NCBI GenBank assembly: GCA_958430865.1
Contig: CAUDNR010001968.1
Span: 1-59,142 of the forward strand
Direction: 5' to 3'
DNA: 59,142 nucleotides
Origin: Entrophospora sp. SA101
Taxonomy: Eukaryota; Glomeromycota; Glomeromycetes; Entrophosporales; Entrophosporaceae
Position numbers and translations under genes: made by a program. Shown piece after piece: positions 39,342 through 50,070 of this stretch. The notes beneath the pieces are model-generated. The model was not told the DNA's origin. It ran no database searches and was given only the letters and a program-made list of their open reading frames with translations. Numbering within the stretch: the stretch's first letter is position 1; each line of letters opens with the position of its first letter.

Positions 39342-42051
39342 TAAATAATATTATTTGGATAAGATTGAAATAACTACATGGAAAAAAACCAATACAGTTC
39401 ACTCTCTCTATAACAGATCATTGGGATTAGAAAAAGTATTTGTCATAGAAAGAATCTGTTTAGACAGTTATATAGGTCATATGAAATGGTTTTCAGATGC
39501 AATTAGCAATGGAATACAAATTTTTTTTATAACAATATAACAGTCATATGCAGTGTTGTGCCATTCATGGATCCAATAATTTCCATTAGAGCATTCCAAC
39601 AAATTTCAATTGGAATTGGAATTTTCCAGATGTGGTTCCAATGAAATTAACCAATGAAATTCAATTACAATGTTCCAACTACACAATGCTGGTCATATGT
39701 GGCACAAAGTGTAAAAATGGAAAGAAAATTATTTCACTTTCATCATCAACCAAATATCTCCATCTCCAAATTACCACTATTTATATTATCATTTGTAATT
39801 TGCCATTCAAATATAATCGTGTAGTTATCCACAAAATTATAAAATATTCTAACTCACAGAAAAGATATCTGAATTAGCAGTTCATAAATCAATTCATATA
39901 TATTGTTTAAATGCATAGCTTGCTTAATATTAATAAACATGATTAATTCAATTTTTTCTTAATGTAATGCCAGTCATTTGATTTTTAATACAATCTTCAT
40001 TGTTTTAATAAGTATTGTGAGATTGAATCCACATCTCACAGTGAATCTCAATATTTTATTTATTTAAATGCCAACAGTGTTAATACAATTTCTTCCAATT
40101 TATTTATATCTAAATCATAACAACAACTTCCACAAATGTATATTTATGCTTTACTCTCAAAACTATTTTTCACCATCATAAACAATTCTTTGAAGTTGAG
40201 AAACTACAACGTTATTTATACATGTTAAAGATTCTATCATCTAATTCTCCGATTTCTTTGAAGTCCTAATTAAATGTATTACTTGAGCCATCTGTGTAGA
40301 ATTATTTTCTAAAGTGATCCAATCATTTAAATTCCTTTGTTTAATTAAATCTAAGAATTAAAAGTCTGCTTTTATTGATTTCCCATGATATGTAAAATTA
40401 CTATTTTACAGTATCAATCACATCAAAACCTTTTAAAAATCAAATGACTGTCATCGCATTAAGAAAAATCGAATTAGTTATGTTGCAAATTGTTAAAAAT
40501 TGAAAGATTAATGCCACCATTAAGAAAAAGCGTCAAATGATTAAACTAATGAATGATTTCTAAAATAAGATTAGTTATGAACATAACTTACTAAAATAAC
40601 TTGTTATTTATTAATTCATAAACATTATATTAATATTAAGCAAGCTATACATTTAAACAATATATATGATTTATGAACCGCTAATTCGGATATCTTTTCT
40701 GTGAATTATAATTTTGCGGATATTCAGAGGTTTCACAAAATTTGCGGATAACTACATTAATGAAGGCAAACAAAAAAATGGCTTCTAATAGACAATATTA
40801 ATATTTCGATTTCGAGAATGACAACAAATATAGTTTATTTTGAATACGTTGGAAATTAGCAAAAGCCATTCGGCACAAACAAAAGAATGCCTTTACTCAT
40901 CAGGAAGTTTTCCTAAACAATTTTCTAAAGATAAATGTCCAGGATAATTTGTCCTCGTTTTGAAGGCTTGCATTTATGATAAAGTCCTTAGGTTCAAGTG
41001 GTCTGATGATACATTAAAATGATTTTTTGGCATATGTTTACCAATGACTTGTTAAGACCGGCTTTACTTATCTTCTCTTTGAGAGCCTTTACCATATTAA
41101 ATCTTTTAAGTGGAAAATGAATATGCCATCAAATTAATCATAACGACACATCCATTTATTAAAACTCTATCCAAATCCAAGCACTAAGTTGCAGAGCATC
41201 TATAATCATTAATTGCTTATAATAACAATTGATCAACTTCAAAATACTAAAACAAAAAAAAATTATCTCATTTTAAAAAATTTAACCGATAAGTTTTATT
41301 GTTCATGACTCAAGCTTCAAAACTTATCGGCTGGTTTTTTCTTAAACAGAAAATTGGCTGCCTTAGCATTGAAAATCCCCAATTTTGTTATACACTTGAA
41401 GAATTGAGACTAAGTAACAATTTTTTTTGTAGAATATTTTCTATATACAACATACATTTGATTTATTTTAACATTAAAAGAAAATCATTACCAAATTTGG
41501 ACGTGGGATTCAAAATATTGTAACACGAAAATTATTGTTGTATTTTTGAGCACAACTTTTCAACTATGAAAAGAAAAATCTAATGTGTGAATCACATAAT
41601 ATTTCAGAAATTTTAACTTTTGGGTATAGATGATCTGCACTGTATCTTAGATAAACATGGTAGACTAAAGAGTATATAACAAAATAAATTTTTTTGATTT
41701 AAATCATCAGTAAAAATAAATTTATTAACACTTACTATTGTTGTTGTTGTTTGATGATGATCGCCAGATTAATTTTCATATAAGTCGGTCACGTTATTAG
41801 GTCTTCATAATAATAAGAAACGGCCAAATTTAATTCGCGTAACTATAAACAAACCTTATAACATTTAAAGATCGGTAATTTTTTTTGATGTTTAGCTGAC
41901 GTCAGTATTAGTCAGTATGTAACCTATCGTCACTTTTTTATTGGCTGAATGTTTTGGCTTCCAGTGTAACGTTAGTGAAAAAAAAAGACATTCATTTAAA
42001 AATAAATTTTTTGCAAGTTTAAATTCACTGGTTTTTTATTTTACTAAATAA
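39342..42051. other. 2.7-kb gene-free stretch
   Basis: It holds the fold-back element listed separately. At 39580-39660 there is a run of AATTGGAATT-type repeats. A 74-codon frame (41299-41523) vaguely recalls F-box/LRR genes (LEELRLSNN) but lacks an F-box and upstream exons. At 41897-41904 a perfect TGACGTCA (CRE/ATF palindrome) lies 147 bp before the next start codon. Confidence 0.5.
39825..40765. mobile_element. fold-back (long inverted terminal repeat) element, non-coding
   Basis: The left end reads GTAGTTATCCACAAAATTAT ... CACAGAAAAGATATCTGAAT ... TAGCTTGCTTAATATTAAT. The right end is its reverse complement with scattered changes, ending ATTTGCGGATAACTAC. Farther in, TAATGCCAGTCATTTGATTT is again answered by AAATCAAATGACTGTCATCG. 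No open frame is present. It fits a MITE or fold-back element of about 940 bp. A partial copy lies at 45050-45342. Confidence 0.65.
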
Positions 42052-42694
42052 ATGGTAATTAATTATGTCAATAATATATTTTTGAAAATTTTTATCAATT
42101 ATTAAATATTTATAATTAATTTTCAGCTTTCTGATCAAGCAATATGTTTAAGAATAAAACATCAAAAAACAACAATTTTTTTAACAGCAATTTCAACAGA
42201 CAGCTTGTTAAAAATTAAAAAAAAAATTATTAAAATATTGGAAGAAACTGAAAATCAAGTTCCATCAAAAATTAGATTATATAAATATCAAAATAATTCT
42301 GGTCCTACTTTAGCATTGGATATAGATTATGAAACTATTGAAGGTTTAAATATTAAAGATAATGAAGTTTTAATATTATGTTTTTGGGATAAAATCATTA
42401 GTAAATTTCTTTGTTTTATTATTATGATTGTGAAAAAAATGAATTAATTTTTTGGAATTATTATTAATGACTTTTATTGATATGTTATTAGATGATTGGG
42501 AAAGTATCAATATAGAACAACCAGAACCTTTAACATATGAATCAGATGTAGAACCTGAAGAAGATTTTGAAGATGGAATTAATAAAATAGTTGAGGAAAA
42601 CAGCAGCAGCAACAACAATAAATCAGATAAATTAGTTAAGAAAAATGAAAAAGGAAAACATAAAGAAAATTTCAACAATAATAATTTAACTTAA
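42052..42694 (+). CDS. small ubiquitin-like-domain protein
   Basis: Exons 42052-42054 (ATG alone), 42127-42400 and 42492-42694 give 159 residues. After the lone start codon the protein reads LSDQAICLRIKHQKTTIFL, TDSLLKIKKKIIKILEE and KIRLYKYQNN, and then LNIKDNEVLILCFW. This is the strand-strand-helix-strand pattern of a ubiquitin-like fold of about 85 residues. It is followed by DDWESINIEQP and an acidic then Lys/Asn-rich tail with no C-terminal Gly-Gly, so it is not a conjugated modifier. The start was chosen because the acceptor before CTTTCTGATCAA has no upstream in-frame ATG except the one immediately followed by a GTAATT donor. Function unknown. Confidence 0.7.
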
Positions 42695-43195
42695 TCAATA
42701 TTTATTTATTATATATTAATAAAATTATTTATATCAACTATCATTACTAACTGTCATTATCTTTACTATTAATAATAATTTATTCAATTTCTTGAAGAAA
42801 CCCCCAAAAAAATCTCCTTGTGATAAATTAATTAGATGTTCCTTTTTTTTTTTTTAATTCACCAAAGGTTCAAATTTGTATTTATAAAATGTTGATTAAA
42901 AGAAAAAAACATTTTTGATTCATCAATTAAAGTTTGCAATTTTTACAATCCTACATACTAATTCTAATAAATGATTTGAGATGGATGTGGCTTGCTGGTG
43001 AAATATTGTTCTAGCCAATAATTGAGTCTAGCTCTGATTATTATTGTATTATTTCTTCTATTCCAACCTACCTAGGAAGAGATTTTCTTTAAAAGATTTA
43101 TATATTAAGATGAATTTTATTTATTTGTATAGAATTTTTTTTTTTTTATATAAAAAAATTAATAAACATTAACTATGAACCAACCAATTAACTTA

Positions 43196-44236
43196 TTAAT
43201 CCTGTTTTTCAAAATCTTTTAATCCAAAATTTTTTTTCCAAGTATAACAAGGAAAATATTTTTTATTTTGAATTCTCATCCATTCAAAATCATCATCATC
43301 CAAATCTGATGTGAATTCCCATAACTTTTCAGCTTCAAAATCTGGAATTGAATAATCAATTTGCCAAATTTCTTCTCTAACATGTTTAGATCTTTCACGA
43401 TCATCTTCCATTCGTTTAAGTATGTCATTCTTTGATAAATTATTTAACATTAATGTTGAAGATTTTAATTGTTGTTGTAAATTTTGTTTTAATGATTGTT
43501 GTGGTTCTTGATGATGTGGACTTTGCCCTTGTGGTGGTTGTTCTTGTAATTCTTGGTTTTGTTCTTGCACTTGCAGTTCATCCACTTGTATTTGTAATTG
43601 TTGTTTTTGACTATTATTATTATCATCACCATCTTTATTATTATTGATATTGGTTTCATTATCACCACCATCATTATTATTATTGTTGGAGTTTTGATTA
43701 TCATCAATACCACCATCAACATATTTATTATTGCCACCATCTCCAGGATTGTTATCATTTTCATTTCTATTATTATCTTGGTTATCATTATGTTTAATGT
43801 TAATAAAAATTCTTTTATTAAACCAATTTTTTTGTTCCAATAATAATTTTTCTGCCTCATCCAGCACTTTCTTGTCAAAATATCTTTTTTTCTTCCAACT
43901 CAATAAGATTCTTCTAGTGTTACTAACATTAATGATCCCATTTGGACCACTTGTAACATCCAGAATTAATTTATTTAAATCTTGTTTAATAAGTTCAATG
44001 TATCCTTTGAAATTTATAGATTTTGAACTCTCGAGTAAAGCATCAATGAAATAAAGTAAATTCAATCTTGGTAGGATGGTTGATTGGTCCATAACTTCCA
44101 ATATACATCTGTATAAATCTTCATAACATCCTTTATTTTGAATTGCATATTTTACACACTTTTTGATGTAAGGTTGCGATGCATTAAGACTTTTTAGATG
44201 ACTTATAAATTCTAATCTCACTTCAAATGGGTCCAT
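43196..44236 (-). CDS. CTK3: CTD kinase subunit gamma (CTK3)
   Basis: CTK3 is the gamma subunit of CTDK-I, which phosphorylates Ser2 of the RNA polymerase II CTD. The gene is a single exon of 346 residues. The N-terminal CID-like domain starts MDPFEVRLEFISHLKSLNAS and runs through LYRCILEVMDQSTILPRLNL to VSNTRRILLSWKKKRYFDKK (residues 1-125). A long Asn/Asp then Gln/Pro/His linker spans about 145-265. The conserved C-terminal box ILKRMEDDRERSKHVREEIW and DLDDDDFEW closes the protein. The linker makes it longer than most homologues. The many open frames on the other strand here are shadows of the repetitive linker. Intact. Confidence 0.92.
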   Translation of the reverse strand: MDPFEVRLEFISHLKSLNASQPYIKKCVKYAIQNKGCYEDLYRCILEVMDQSTILPRLNLLYFIDALLESSKSINFKGYIELIKQDLNKLILDVTSGPNGIINVSNTRRILLSWKKKRYFDKKVLDEAEKLLLEQKNWFNKRIFINIKHNDNQDNNRNENDNNPGDGGNNKYVDGGIDDNQNSNNNNNDGGDNETNINNNKDGDDNNNSQKQQLQIQVDELQVQEQNQELQEQPPQGQSPHHQEPQQSLKQNLQQQLKSSTLMLNNLSKNDILKRMEDDRERSKHVREEIWQIDYSIPDFEAEKLWEFTSDLDDDDFEWMRIQNKKYFPCYTWKKNFGLKDFEKQD

Positions 44237-45982
44237 GATGAAAAATGCAATATTTATTTACGTGGGCGAAATGGTTTATTACTATTATTATTATTTTTTA
44301 TTATAATTTTTAATGCTTTAATAGATTAATAGATTATTTGAGAGAAGTTGTTTATTTTTTATATGAATATATATATATATATATATAGTTAAAAAAAGAA
44401 GATATATTTATGAACCAGGTTAGCCAAGGTAATTTTTATTAATCATTCCAAATTCCTCCTATAATAATCTTATTATTAGCTAGCTGATAGTATTAATAAT
44501 AATAATTATTATTCTACTTTATAACTCAAATGAATGCCCGTGATATATTTATTATCCTGATTAATTAATAGAAAGAAAAAAAAATCTCTTTAGAAGAAAA
44601 AAATTAATATATTTTATATTATGTATTAAAATCATTAAAAAATTATCAATATTAATTATTGATTTTGAAAACTTACCTTTGTATTTATATATATGTATAC
44701 TAAATCTAAAATGCTTACTAATAAAAGAAAATTTTTAAAGGTAAAAAAATAATCCTTGAGTAAAAAGTAATGCGTGACAAATATGGTTGATTGTAACACA
44801 TTGTATTAGCATGGTGCATAGAATTCAGACGATATTCACGTGACCAATACATGTGAAGAATTTTTTATTGGTCAAAATACAGAAATTGTTGTTAGTCAAA
44901 CCTCACCTTGCCACAACGAATTTTTTTTTATTAAAACGGATTTAAATACAGCCCCAGTTTTTTTAATCTCACCACAGTGGATTGGTTATAATCGTGAACA
45001 TTAATATTTATCATCACAAAAAATATCAGCAAAATTATAAACATTCTAATTTGAATTAGCAATTCATATATATTGTTTAAATGTATAGTTTGCTTAATAT
45101 TAATAAACATGATTAATTCAATTTTTTCTTAATGTAATGCCAGTCATTTGATTTTTAATACAATCTTCATTGTTTTAATAAGTATTGTGAGATTGAATCC
45201 ACATCTCACAGTGAATCTCAATATTTTATTTATTTAAATGCCAACAGTGTTATACAATTTCTTCCAATTTATTTATACCTAAATTATAACAACAATTTCC
45301 ACAAATGTATATTTATGCTTTACTCTCAAAACAATTTATAAAAAAAATGCAATACATAAAATGCGCATGAAATTTGAAATTTCATGTCCCATCTCTAAAT
45401 ATACCACATAAATATCATTTCCAATTTCCTTAATTAGTCATGAATTTCCCATACCACTTGCTTGTATTAATGTTATGTATGGTGAATAATGTCATCCAAT
45501 TCATCCAAATAAATGCTTCAAAAATCTGCCCTCCATTTGTGTAAGTTATAATCAAAAGCCTTTTTAACATAATCTAAATCTAACGTCCTTTCTGGATCCT
45601 GGAAACTAGTTGAAAGGAAGTCATTATGAACTAATCAGAAAAAAGCTGGTATGGATAAAAGATAACAAGTGTTAATTGATGATAAATTCATAAAATAAAC
45701 AAAGATGATAATAATAGAAAGAGTCATTGAATGAGTAGAAAAGTTTCTTTTTCTCTTTCAATACCACCAACATGCTCTTCTTCTGCCTTACATTTTCCTA
45801 TGACATTTACAAAAAAACCAAAATTTAATTAATGTTGTAAATAGTATATACCAAATCCTCTCCTAAATGGATAGATGATAATATTGTGCAGATAATATTT
45901 CAAATGGAATAGATGGAGGTCAATTTTATCACCAACATATATAAACCAGCATTTGTATTGTAAGATCTTTTACCTATCTTTT
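44237..45982. other. gene-free stretch between CTK3 and the bZIP-like gene
   Basis: It has a TA-dinucleotide run at about 44368-44388, several (TAA)n tracts, and the partial fold-back copy at 45050-45342. Around 45540-45660 the minus strand shows short coding-like pieces (TNGGQIFEAFIWMN) without connectable exons. Confidence 0.4.
45050..45342. repeat. partial copy of the 39.8-40.8 kb fold-back element
   Basis: Direct repeat of about 39873-40170, from TGAATTAGCA(A/G)TTCATA to CTTTACTCTCAAAAC, with about 95% identity by eye and small indels. Only the left half of the element is present. Confidence 0.85.
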
Positions 45983-46362
45983 TCAATTTTTTTTCAATTT
46001 AACAATTTCATTTTCTAAATATTCAACTCTTTTTTCCAATTCCTAAGAGAATGTTTATTTTGTAAAGATCAGATTAATATTTGCAATATTGATCATAATT
46101 GAACACTAAATATTAATGTATTGAAATAAACAATATGAGATCATACTTGAGAATTTTCCCTATCATTTTTTTCTTGAAGTGGTAGTTGTAAAGATGATGT
46201 ACCAGATGTATTAAACAAGTACAAGAAAGTCAAGTTTCATCAATTAAAAAAATTTATTAACAAACTAGGGTGATGACAAGTGGCAATAACCACCACTCTT
46301 ATGGTAAACACCTACCTAGCAATATCAGTCTTTTGTTTTTCTTTTCTTTTTCTGGAAGACAT
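45983..46362 (-). CDS. very small bZIP-like gene
   Basis: Minus-strand exons 46316-46362, one in about 46146-46175, and about 45983-46042 can be joined in phase. They give a basic start MSSRKRKEKQKTDIAR, then KNDRENSQ and ELEKRVEYLENEIVKLKKN before the stop. A basic stretch directly followed by heptad-spaced Leu/Val/Ile is the bZIP arrangement, but the canonical Asn-x7-Arg is degenerate and the product is only about 43-60 residues depending on splicing. It could be a dominant-negative-type mini-bZIP, the remnant of a larger gene, or coincidence. Confidence 0.4.
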
Positions 46363-46503
46363 TTTTAATAAATAAAAAAAGAAATATTATTTGATCGACA
46401 AACACGTACACATAGACCCTCAGAAATTAAAATTCTACCCCATTTTTATCATACCAGTACAGTATGCCCCAAATTATAAAAATACAAATAAATTTTTTTA
46501 AAA

Positions 46504-47917
46504 ATGGAAAATGCTTTAAATGAAAATAAGCATCCTGATGATACTTCTACTAACAAAAATAATGATGAATATTCAAAGGAAAGAAAAGAAGAACATGGAG
46601 AATGTCCAATTTGCAATAGATATAATACTAATTGGGCATGGTGTCAATCATGCAATCCAAAGCTATTGACTGAAGGATGGACTAGTGGTAACGAAACATT
46701 AGATGAGTTGATTAAAAACACACAACTTAAAGCAGCTGAGTATAAAAATTATAATTATCTTCAATGGATTCCTTATAATGATTTAACAAATATTGAAAAG
46801 ATAGGTGAAGGTGGTTTTGCAATTATATACAAAGCTACTTGGTTAAATGGTAAGAAATTTATAAATGAAAATAATGAAAAAACTAGTAAAGATTTACTTG
46901 CGGCATTAAAAAAATTACATGGTTCAGGAAATATTTCTGATAAATTTCTTGATGAGGTATTAGTTTCAGATTTTTTAAAATATTATTGATTATTATTGTT
47001 GTAATTAAATATTTGTTTGTTTTTTAGTTCAAAAACTATATAAATTTTCATAATAAAGTAAATTTAATTCATATCTATGGATTAACACAAGATCCAATCA
47101 CAAAAGAATATATAATTGTAATGGAGTATATAAAAGATGGGAGTCTTCAAGATTATTTAAATGGGTTCATAAAATCAAAATCCTTGAACAAATTATTGAA
47201 GGTTTAAATAATATTCATGAAAAAGAAATCATTCATCGTGATTTCCATAGTGGTAATATTCTTCAAAGTGATATTTATTCATATATTGCAGACTTAGGAT
47301 TATCATGTCCAGCTAGTCAAACATCTGCATCAAACAACAATGATATATTTGGAGTACTACCATATGTTGCACCAGAAGTTTTAAGGGGGAATCCATATAC
47401 AAAAGCATCAGATATATATAGTTTTGGAGTTCTGATGTCTGTAATATCAACTGGTCAACAACCATTTAATAATTTGGCACATGATTTAGACCTTGCAATA
47501 AAAATATGTGAAGGTGTAAGACCAGGATTCTCAAATGACACACCAAAATTATATATTGAACTAGCATTCAGATGTATGGATGCTAATCCAGATAAACGTC
47601 CAACAGCCAGTGAAATTAACAGTATTATTGATTCTTGGCCATTAAAAAAATTTAATGAAATGGAAATAAAATTTGGTCTTTCAACAATTACTGCAACAAT
47701 TCATCCAAATGCAGTTTATACTAGCAGGTTATTAAAATTTACAAACCTTCTCCAACCTGTGAATACAAATAAAGTGACAATTATTGGTGATAATAATGGT
47801 TATTTACATTTTCATTTTTTATTAATTTTAAATCTATAATTTTAAATATTAATGATAAAATTTTTTTTAGATTCTCGACAGATTGAATTAACTATACCAG
47901 ATGAATTACCCAAATAA
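46504..47917 (+). pseudogene. tyrosine-kinase-like protein kinase (Glomeromycotina-expanded family), frameshifted
   Basis: Exons 46504-46956, 47028-47798 and 47871-47917. The N-terminus has the family signature CPICNRYNTNWAWCQSCN and WTSGNETLDELIKNTQL. The kinase core follows: IGEGGFAIIYKATW, AALKKL (Lys), IVMEYIKDGSLQDYLN, IIHRDFHSGNIL, IADLGLS (DLG in place of DFG, usual in this family), PYVAPEVLRG, SDIYSFGVLM. It ends DSRQIELTIPDELPK. At about 47162 the frame breaks: DYLN runs into a stop, while the next frame gives WVHKIKILEQIIEGLNNIHE. About ten residues usual between these parts are missing. So a short deletion, not an intron, disables the gene unless the sequence is wrong. Everything else is intact, which suggests a recent loss. 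Confidence 0.85.
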
Positions 47918-48307
47918 GTTAATTCTTGTCATTTGATTATATATTAAATTATTTATTATTTTACTCTATTTATTTGGCTACTATAGTTATGATATTAAAT
48001 ATCTTGAGAAATTAATATTTAATAATGATATTATATAAAGGCAATAACTTCTCACAGTTGTCATATCTTTGGATTTTTATTTATTTTGAAATTGGATACC
48101 AACTATATACATTCAATAATTTTGCTGTATAATTTTTGGTATAAAATCTTGTATTTCCTATGTTACAAAACTTTGCCAATTTGGCAAACTAAAATAAATA
48201 AATTCTTTTTATCGAAAAAAAAAAAAGATCAATGGTCAATTTATCAAATTTAGAAAAAAAGCAATTAGATAATTCTTGCGTTAACAAACAAATTGTTCCT
48301 CCAATGA

Positions 48308-49881
48308 TTATTTATTATTCCATGATAAGTATGTATGATCACCCAATTTTCTAAAATAAATCAAATCATTATTTAATTAATATGATTTTTATTTTTTATT
48401 ACTATTGTCAATATAATGTTACCTTGGTTTATATAAATATCTAGCAGTAAAAATACATCCAAGTATCACACAAAGCATGCCAACTCCCATATAGGCAGAT
48501 CCTAAAAAAGGATTTTTACCACCAAGGAATGATCCAGTAGAAATTACAAATGACTTGGTTCCACCATATCTGGTAACAGGAAATTCTTTTTTTTTTTTTT
48601 AAATTTGATTTGGATATTTAATAATACAATACGAAAATGTATCTTTTTTTATAAATAAATTCTTTTTAAAAAACTCACTGTAATCAATTAAAACTTCATA
48701 TTCTCCAGCTTTCAATGGCTCTTTTTCATTTTTACCGTAAAGCTTTCTAAAATTAGGTAAACCAGCTGTACGCATCCAAACTTGAAAAAGCTCGTCATTT
48801 GAAAGGTCAGGTGGTGGATAATCATTTGTGTAACTACCATTAGGATATCTATCAACCCAATCAGGTGGTGGCCGTATTTGACCATAATCATAAGCCGTTT
48901 TACCATATTTTTGTCTATCGGATGGCCATGCTATACCGCTTTGTGTAAAGTTATATGATGATCCATCATTTAAAAGTGAGAGATTACTGATTGTATCTAA
49001 TTTTTTTAAAAAAATAATTACATGTATATAAACGTAAGATTTTAAAATTCCAAATAAATAACGATTTAACAATAATTATATTTACCATTGAATTGTGAAT
49101 TGGCAATTAAACCACAAGGATAGATCAAATAGCCTTCAGGCGTAACAGCCATTGGTTTACAATTAATTTGTAGAGCTGATTGACCAACAGCTAGACCTTT
49201 CAATTGATCTGCATCAAAACTTTTAACATAACGTCTATGATTTTGATAAAAATTTGTTAGCCGATAATAAAAAAATATTGGAGGATCCAATTGGTTTGGT
49301 ATACTAAATCTTATTCTACAGCGCCAATAGGGTATTTGATTTGGATTAACATCCTGAGTTGGCAAATAAACTTCACGGCTCCATTTTGTTGATGCAACAG
49401 GTTCTGGATCAGCTCTAGGAAATGAAGCTTGAATATATCCAGATGGCATTGGTAAAAAGTCAGGATATATTGGAGCTGCAGAATCACAATATGTATATTC
49501 AACAATAAGTTCAGATACCTAAATTTATTATATATATATATAGTATGTGTATGTAACTAAAAAAATTTTAATAGAAAAATAAAATATTTATATATATTTT
49601 TCCCTTAAATAAAATTTATTTACATTATTGCTAGCCCAGAATAATAAACCACCAAGTGGTGCAAAGATGATTCCAACAATAAAAAAAGTTGGTAAAACAG
49701 TTTTTGGTGTAAGAATGGGTTGCCATGCCTTTAAGCGCTGTTGTTTAAAAGCAGTATCTAAAATAATCAAACACTTTTGATGTTAAAAACCAAATTAACA
49801 TATTTTAAAATTAATAATAATTTGAACATGATCTTCAACCAACTAACTTGCAGGTTTACGGCTTTTTGTTTCTGGAGCCAT
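48308..49881 (-). CDS. CDC50/LEM3-family P4-ATPase (flippase) subunit
   Basis: Non-catalytic beta subunit needed for ER exit and activity of phospholipid flippases. Six exons (49848-49881, 49624-49757, 49086-49518, 48679-48996, 48423-48585, 48308-48350) give 374 residues. Order: [20 protein letters not shown], the first membrane helix [19 protein letters not shown], and the lumenal domain. That domain has [31 protein letters not shown], Asn-x-Ser/Thr sites (NLS, NFT, NGS), [20 protein letters not shown] and [16 protein letters not shown]. Then come [20 protein letters not shown] (second helix) and the short tail [19 protein letters not shown]. All are family hallmarks. It is head to head with ERV46; 189 bp separate the start codons, so they probably share a promoter. 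Confidence 0.95.
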
Positions 49882-50070
49882 TGTTTTGAAAAAAAATATT
49901 TGTTTAAAAAGATTTTATATGTTCAATTGTTTAAGAAGGGGTATTATTATAAAAAGAATGTCAAATAATGAACTTCCATAATTTTAAAAATATTGTGTGT
50001 AACAACTTTCTTACTCGCTTTTGTTATATATAGAAAACTTTAAAAAAAAATTATTTTTTTTAAAAAAAAG

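Noticed and set aside
41299..41523. 74-codon frame with LEELRLSNN, F-box/LRR-like
   Set aside because: No F-box, no repeat series and no upstream start or exon; the similarity is too short.
44000..44007. GTATCCTT, a minor-class donor match
   Set aside because: It lies on the plus strand opposite the intact single-exon CTK3 coding region, so no intron is there.
43432..44054. Several long frames antisense or out of frame to CTK3
   Set aside because: They arise from the low-complexity Asn/Asp/Gln linker codons of CTK3.
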